From Nannobrachium achirus (lineage: Eukaryota; Chordata; Actinopteri; Myctophiformes; Myctophidae): a DNA stretch of 64,000 nt. Below, piece by piece: positions 35,500 to 64,000 of the stretch. The translations under genes were made by a program, and so were the position numbers. How positions within the stretch are numbered: position 1 is the first letter of the stretch; every line of letters starts with the position of its first letter. The DNA lies in assembly GCA_963921795.1 (NCBI GenBank), contig OY997642.1:42173653-42237652 (forward strand), given 5' to 3'. The notes under the pieces were generated by a model that saw nothing but the letters and a program-made list of their open reading frames with translations, was not told where the DNA came from and made no database searches.

Positions 35500-35860
35500 G
35501 TAAGTAATTAAGCCAATGTTTTATTTCCTTAACCAAATGTTATTTAGATGGCCTGTTGTTTAGATAATTGCTATCTCTGGTCCATAACTACCTAAACGCT
35601 ATGGACCGGCTGGGCTAAACAAATGCTATGTTTTTACCGTGGTCCAGGTGCTCAAACGTTTATGTCGAGGACCCCCAAATTGACACTATTATTGGCTCGC
35701 GGACCCCAATTTGAAAAGATATGCCAGGGACCCCCGTAGAGAAGATATTTATTATTTACGGCTCTATTGCGGTGTTCACAACAAGTCACGGATGTTCCGT
35801 TAATGTCCAGTTTGTTTCTTTGCCGTGTTTTCAGCACAGAGCCACTTACCTCTCGTAGAA

Positions 35861-46621
<10,761 letters not shown>

Positions 46622-46725
46622 GCTGCCCTGGAGAACGCCTGGTTTTGAATTGAATTTGTCCAATCTGTCATGTTTGTTTGAACTGTTTTAAATGTTTGTT
46701 TGAACTTGGAAGTTTTAAATGTTGT

Positions 46726-46731
46726 AATAAA
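46726..46731 (+). terminator. kif2c: kif2c polyadenylation signal
   Basis: Canonical AATAAA 105 bases after the stop codon, followed by GTGTTTTG and TTTGGTT, a GU/U-rich downstream element. The 3' UTR would be about 120-130 bases. Confidence 0.75.
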
Positions 46732-46874
46732 GTGTTTTGATATACTGTCATTTCTTTGGTTCATGGGTTTTTCTTTTTAACTTAGTCTGAGTATTGCCAT
46801 GTCTGAGAAATAATTCCTTTAGATAAAAGATGTATTGGGCTTTAAGATATTTTGCCAAGATGGTGGTAGCTCCT

Positions 46875-46970
46875 AGTGGGCAAGGACCCCTAGAAATTTA
46901 TGTATTTGGCCAACGACACCGATCTCGAAATATTATGTATCAATGACCCCCCAGAAGCAAATGGCACCTC
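46875..46970 (-). mobile_element. Fragment of hAT-like MITE family B interior
   Basis: TATTTGGCCAACGACACCGA, CTCGAAATATT and GACCCCCCAGAAGCAAA match the reverse-oriented interior of the 18,298 copy. The ends are missing. Confidence 0.55.
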
Positions 46971-47100
46971 TCGCATTTTTTAAACAAACATGGCGGCCCC
47001 CATACCCGACACGAACAAAATGGAAATACTCAGTAGTACCTAAAGTTGTACTTTAGTAAATGTGCTTTGTTTTAGAAACCTGGTGATGTGACAATAGGCC

Positions 47101-47894
47101 CATTTTTTTTTAAACATGTCTTTATTGAAATTTACATTGAGAAATAATTTGTACATATTATACTAGATCTCTTTTTTTCTTTTTCTCCCCCCATCCCAAA
47201 CACACTCATGGCAGTACAAAATTAACATAGTTTAAAAAGAACTAATTACAGAAACATACCATAAAAACAATAAAATAAATACCAACTAAAATAATACAGA
47301 AAAATAAAAATTAAATAAATGCAATGTACAATATCTATTCTACAGTTCCAACTTCCCTACCCTACAACTAATATATTGACCTATTGTTCCAAAGCTGCTT
47401 CAATGTTTCCTTTATGCATGAAATCTAGAACCTCTCCCAAATCTTATAGAATGCAGCAGGTTTCTTAATTACATATGTTAGTTTCTCGTATGCTAGATTG
47501 GAAGATAAATTCCTCAACCAAAATCCAATCGTGGGGGCAATGACATTCTTCCAACATAGTGCGATTGAGCGTCTGGCCTCAAGTAGACAGAGATCAATCA
47601 TTATCATCTTTATTTTTTAGTGTGCAGGTTAGTGGGTAAATACTGAGTATACATAATTTAGGACAGAGAGGGACTATCACTGACGTGATTTGAGATATAT
47701 ACCGCACCACCGATCTCCAGAATGCTTTAATTTTCTCACATTCCCACAAGCAATGGAATACGGTACCTTTATGTTCACTACACTTATAACATGCATCTGG
47801 AAAGTTAGGATTGAATTTATTTAATTTCTCTGTGGTTATGTAAGTTCTCATTATCCAATTGTATTGAATTAGTTTTAATCTGAAATTGATAGTC
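47101..47894 (-). mobile_element. 5'-truncated L1 retrotransposon
   Basis: On the minus strand it encodes two pieces of the L1 ORF2 C-terminus: a Cys-His segment with CYKCSEHKGTVFHCLWECE (47,594-47,851) and a following piece with ARRSIALCWKN and EKLTYVIKKPAAFYKIW (47,425-47,607), now in different frames. It ends with AATAAA and an A tract near 47,101-47,125. An identical 12-bp target duplication TGACAATAGGCC lies at 47,089-47,100 and 47,895-47,906. It is inactive because it lacks most of ORF2 and is frameshifted. Confidence 0.88.
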
Positions 47895-47939
47895 TGACAA
47901 TAGGCCTATTAATAGTTTTCCACAAAAACCCTCTTATTA

Positions 47940-47995
47940 AATATTGTACAGTGATGTACTGTTTCAAATATTGTACAGTGATGTACTGTTTCAAA
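47940..47995. repeat. 27-bp direct tandem duplicate
   Basis: AATATTGTACAGTGATGTAC with flank CTGTTTC occurs twice in succession (47,940 and 47,967). Too short to classify. Confidence 0.8.
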
Positions 47996-48149
47996 AGTAT
48001 TATAAAACAACATTGCACAACAATATGAATTATGATGTTTCTTATGGATTAAAGAGGACTGCTCTAAGATAACATTTTAAAACAAGTCATCAAACAACCC
48101 AAAAACATCAAACAAAACATTTTAAATTACATGTGGTACACATGGCTTG

Positions 48150-48790
48150 TATGCTACTGGGAGGAAGGACATTGGGTTGGTTTTCGTGCAACTCACAGGC
48201 TGTGTGATTGTCCATCCATGTCTTAGATTGCAGTGATTTGTGTGTGAAAAACATTTTCACAAATAGTAGTCCTATAATGACGCATTGGGGTGTTGGTCTG
48301 TAGACAGCCTCTGGATCACTGGACTCGTCTTCTCTCTAGTCGATTTGATTCTGTTTTGAGTGGCCTTGTCGCCTCCACAGTAGGGAAGGAATGTGTTGGT
48401 ATCCCAATGATGTGTCAATAATGTGTCAGCTGTAACTTCTCTGCCGACGTTGCAGATTGTGGATATTCCCAAAGTGTTATGGGAAGCCAGCCCACACATG
48501 AAGCATATTCCAGGACTGGTCTGATAAAGGTCAGGAAAGGTCAACACTCTTTGGCCACTCTTTAAATAATGAACCCTTATGAGGCTTCTTCAGCCTAAAC
48601 GGAACTTCCCATGATCCCATCTCGGGACAGAAGAGGGCTGTATATTCCGAGGAGCTTGAATGTATCCACCCTCTCTATTGCCTGGTTGTTCAGAATGATA
48701 AGAAGAGGTTTTGGTCTGTTTTTCATGTATGAAACACAGTTACTTCTGGATGAGTTGAATGACCATGAGTTTACAAGGGACAGTTTATAA
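48150..48790 (-). mobile_element. Decayed LINE reverse-transcriptase C-terminus
   Basis: Minus-strand frames contain IERVDTFKLLGIYSPLLSRD, then in another frame FIRPVLEYASCVGWLP, then LERR and TICENVFHTQIT. These are in the order of the C-terminal domain of CR1/L2/Rex-type reverse transcriptases. Several frameshifts and stops make it a relic. Confidence 0.6.
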
Positions 48791-50090
48791 TTTAAATTGA
48801 AGGGTTGCTGAGAGCTATGACCCTCCTCCCTTTGACAGAAATACTATTTTCTTTCCATGGCCCTCCTCAAGTGATTAAAAAAAGACGATAGACCCTCCCC
48901 CACCACATAAGGGAGAATTTTATACTTCAGCCATTCAAAAATAGCAGATGTACAACCTCACAACACATTGTGATGCAACGTTTTTGAGAGCTTATAGTCT
49001 GCTATATTCAAAAAATCTTGATGTTATAACTGCGTATAAATACTTTTACATTTGTTATTGTAAGTATACTGTATTTTAATGCCAATACCTTTGTACTGTT
49101 ACTCAACAAAAATGTTATAAATATAGGGCGTTTACTACTGCAGTATTTCTACATTGTGTCACATTGCATTTTTCTTTCTTCTCGTATTTCTACATTAACT
49201 TGTCTGAGTCTGAGTATTTCTTCCACCTCTGCTTGATTGTGTAAATAAATCCCACATTTATGGGCCTATATGTGCATTTATGTTCATCCTGGCGGATTTA
49301 TAGCTATACCATTTACCCATATGACCTGTCATTGCTGGTTTCTATGGTAGCACCAGCACAGGTAATCATCCCACTTACCTCTAAGTTCCTGATCACCACA
49401 TCACCAATATTTTATTTTATTTTAGATTAAATAGATTTTTTTTACTATTTCAAATGCAAAGAATGAAATAATTGTAAAGAGTCCACCTTTAGAGGAGTTC
49501 TAGTGCTAGGAGACTAATGACCTTTGCTTAGGCATAGTTCAGAAATGTTCCTTATTGTTTGTTCCTCGTCCGATTAGGACAGTTGTATCTTGTCCCCAGA
49601 GGTGTCATTTTAGGGGGAAGTTACCAAGTTAGAAACCATTGCCCTGATCTGCCCGAAAGAAGGAACTGATTTTGAGGTTAAATGCAGACAGAGCGAGGGT
49701 TGGCAACCATCCCCTGCCCTAGTGGGAACCCAACTAAGGTCCCTGCTTGTTCCGCCGCTCCTTGCTTGGGTCCGTTTGGGTCATGAAGCATATTCTGAAT
49801 AGTAAGATCACATTTAACATGTAATTCTACACCCAATGAAGCAACACAGCTCCCTGCCAAACCTGGATTATTTTTATTACGGCCCCTGGTTTGAAGTCAA
49901 GGTCATGAATGTCTTACACAAGTGGTACCAACTCTGTTGGGAAGGTTGAAGGTGTATGTTACAATTTCATACCAAGTCGGAACAGTATATTAATAGGATT
50001 GAAATGTTTAATGACCAAAATGATCAACAGAAAATCCATGTCATCAGATACTGAATGAAATCCTTTAAAGGCACGTCCTACTTTTAGTTT
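48791..50090. other. Intergenic, repeat relics, no gene seen
   Basis: A hairpin half-core (AAAATAGCAGATGTACAA, 48,938) and a family C-like tract (49,030-49,225, ending TATTTCTTCCACCTCTGC) are visible. No exons supported. Confidence 0.4.
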
Positions 50091-50180
50091 CTGCGTAGCA
50101 AGCAATAAGCCCTCAATATAAACGAGGCAGTGGTGTGAGATGGTTTGAGTGCAGCAGGATTTCAGAATACCATTTGGAGG
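50091..50180 (+). promoter_or_regulatory. Candidate distal myosin promoter and non-coding exon (weak)
   Basis: AATATAAAC at 50,115-50,123 is TATA-like and is followed about 55 bases later by GGAG/GTGAGTGAG, a strong donor at 50,180. Vertebrate sarcomeric myosin genes normally have one or two short non-coding exons before the ATG exon, so this would fit in spacing. No other evidence. Confidence 0.25.
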
Positions 50181-50929
50181 TGAGTGAGACTTTATAGCTA
50201 TCATTTATATTGAAATACATTTAATGATGCTAACTGCCTGACACTTTGATATAAATGTAATCGTGATTCATATCATGGCATTAGAATAGATCAGATCATA
50301 GATCGAAATAGAATAGGGTAGACACAATACGAGGGAATATAACGAGGGCTTGGAGCACCAAGAGCATATTGACATTGTAATTGTTTAGACAGGACAGCTT
50401 TCCATTGATTGTAATTATTTAATTTAAAACAACATGTCTATACAATCTATACTTTAATATAGATTAGGCTTCAATGAATGTATTTTATTTAAAACATACT
50501 TTCTTAATGTTGTTTTTAGTTCAATTATTACAGTCAATGAAAAGCTGTCCTGTGAAAAAAATACAATATGCCTTTGCGCTCGATAAAATGTATAATTTCA
50601 CGACTAACATTAGCTTACTAAAATGGATCTGTTATGGAGTTATTGAGAAATTGACATTTCTCTCTTATAAAGTAGCTTAAGTCATTTTGGCACTAGATTA
50701 GGTTGTCTTCTCATATAGTGTGGTCAACCCAACATTGCACAATGAACATACAGTGTACAGTTGAATATTACCATTGCTGCTATAGGCCTAGTAAAAGAAA
50801 AAAAAATGGAAACTGTTATTGCTGATATACAATAGGCTACATTGATACATGGTATCTTGTACAAGTTAATGTGACTTCTATTGTGAGCGACTGCTAGCTG
50901 TTTTAGTATAAACACTGAGTGTTCTCTGC

Positions 50930-51275
50930 TATATCATATAGGCTCTACACATGTTTTTTAAAGCTACATATTATGCCTTATTGCACATTGCCTTCTTGCC
51001 TTTTTTATACTTTACAGACATTTTTATTTTTACCTTCACTCCCTGCCCTTATTGTACTATGCTGATGTGGACACTGCTGAAGGCTTTTTCATACTTTTTA
51101 TTTCATTTTCATTATTATCTTGGTTTTGATTAATTTATTATGTATTTAATTATTTTACTATGACTATTGTGAGCTATTGTGGTATTGTAACACAGCACGT
51201 TGTGGGACCGAATGAAATTGGATTTAGAGTTCTTACAAATAAAACCTTTCTATTTCTCCTTCTCCTTCTTCTAAA
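50930..51275 (+). mobile_element. Probable LINE 3' end
   Basis: TTGCACATTGCC, TATACTTTACAGACATTTT, GAGCTATTGTGGTATTG and terminal AATAAAACCTTTCT(A)TTTCTCC resemble the 3' tails of fish L2/Rex-type LINEs, which end in short pyrimidine-rich repeats. Recognition is from family style only. Confidence 0.4.
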
Positions 51276-51276
51276 T

Positions 51277-51342
51277 CCCCCCCCCCCCCCCCCCCCGCAC
51301 TTAGGGATTGCACTAAAGGTTCCAACTGCGTAGAGGGGAAAA
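51277..51342 (+). other. C-rich run and possible myosin non-coding exon 2
   Basis: A 20-base C run at 51,277-51,296 is followed by a short stretch ending GAGGGGAAAA/GTGAGT, a good donor at 51,343. The acceptor for the ATG exon is TCTACAG at 51,464. Exon status is unproven. Confidence 0.25.
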
Positions 51343-51476
51343 GTGAGTGTCCATAATTCTTCTATTAAACTAACATACAAGACTAGTCCTAAAAAGTCCA
51401 ACAGTTCTCTGTTCAGATCTCAAGCCATCAAAGGCATCAACGTCTTCTATTTTTCTGTCTACAGAAAGCCGCCACC

Positions 51477-63810
<12,334 letters not shown>

Positions 63811-64000
63811 GTAAGTATTTCTCTGTAATGCTTTCAATGTCAGTTTTGCTTCAATGTTTTTTCCAACTTGTTTTGAGCCACGGCCGGGTCAAAATGGGTC
63901 CTCATTTTAATCAGTTTACCTCAAAGTTGGGTTCATGTGAGTTTAATACTTGAAGTAGAATAGAATCAATATTCTAAATCTCTCAATTGTCAAATGAGTG

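Noticed and set aside
48272-48547. 91-codon minus frame as a gene
   Set aside because: It is one frame of a frameshifted LINE reverse-transcriptase relic; neighbouring frames carry the rest of the motifs.

Overview
The window is vertebrate nuclear DNA and looks like a ray-finned fish genome. Evidence: intron-rich genes with GT-AG splicing and short introns, a sarcomeric myosin heavy chain, very dense CA/GT microsatellites, and many small DNA-transposon derivatives (MITEs) of fish type. There is no prokaryotic, organellar or viral signal.

Layout. Positions 1-35,280 contain no gene I can support. They are accessory sequence: simple repeats, hairpin-cored MITEs, three copies of a hAT-like MITE with perfect 8-bp target duplications (6,525; 10,911; 18,298), a foldback element (15,560), a 91-bp perfect inverted repeat with a 14-bp target duplication (16,199), a 37-bp tandem repeat (20,554), tRNA-related SINE relics, and a 24.2-27.6 kb satellite locus. 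The satellite repeats the palindrome CCATATATGG, contains a nearly identical 766-bp tandem duplication, and was entered by an 866-bp element with 80-bp inverted termini at a TA site.

Positions 35.3-46.7 kb hold a complete + strand kinesin-13 gene (kif2c, MCAK-like). It has a CCAAT/CHR-type promoter, one non-coding exon and 22 coding exons. The joined exons form an uninterrupted 694-residue reading frame ending 105 bases before an AATAAA signal. Two consecutive introns appear to be GC-AG.

Positions 46.8-50.1 kb are intergenic. They hold a 5'-truncated L1 copy with a 12-bp target duplication and a decayed second LINE, both on the minus strand.

Positions 51.5-63.8 kb hold the first 30 coding exons of a + strand fast-skeletal-type sarcomeric myosin heavy chain (1,508 codons plus one base). 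The remaining roughly 430 codons lie past the right edge. Its introns carry unusual structure: a TG/T tract against the first coding-intron acceptor, a transposon-like element carrying telomere-type repeats, a 72-bp minisatellite made from an exon end plus its splice donor, and a pentanucleotide array bracketed by a duplicated donor.

Functionally the two genes are unrelated neighbours in the same orientation: one is a microtubule depolymerase used in mitosis, the other a muscle thick-filament motor. I did not find a new multi-gene system. The most unusual material is structural: the CArG-type satellite, the exon-derived minisatellite, and the telomere-repeat-bearing element.
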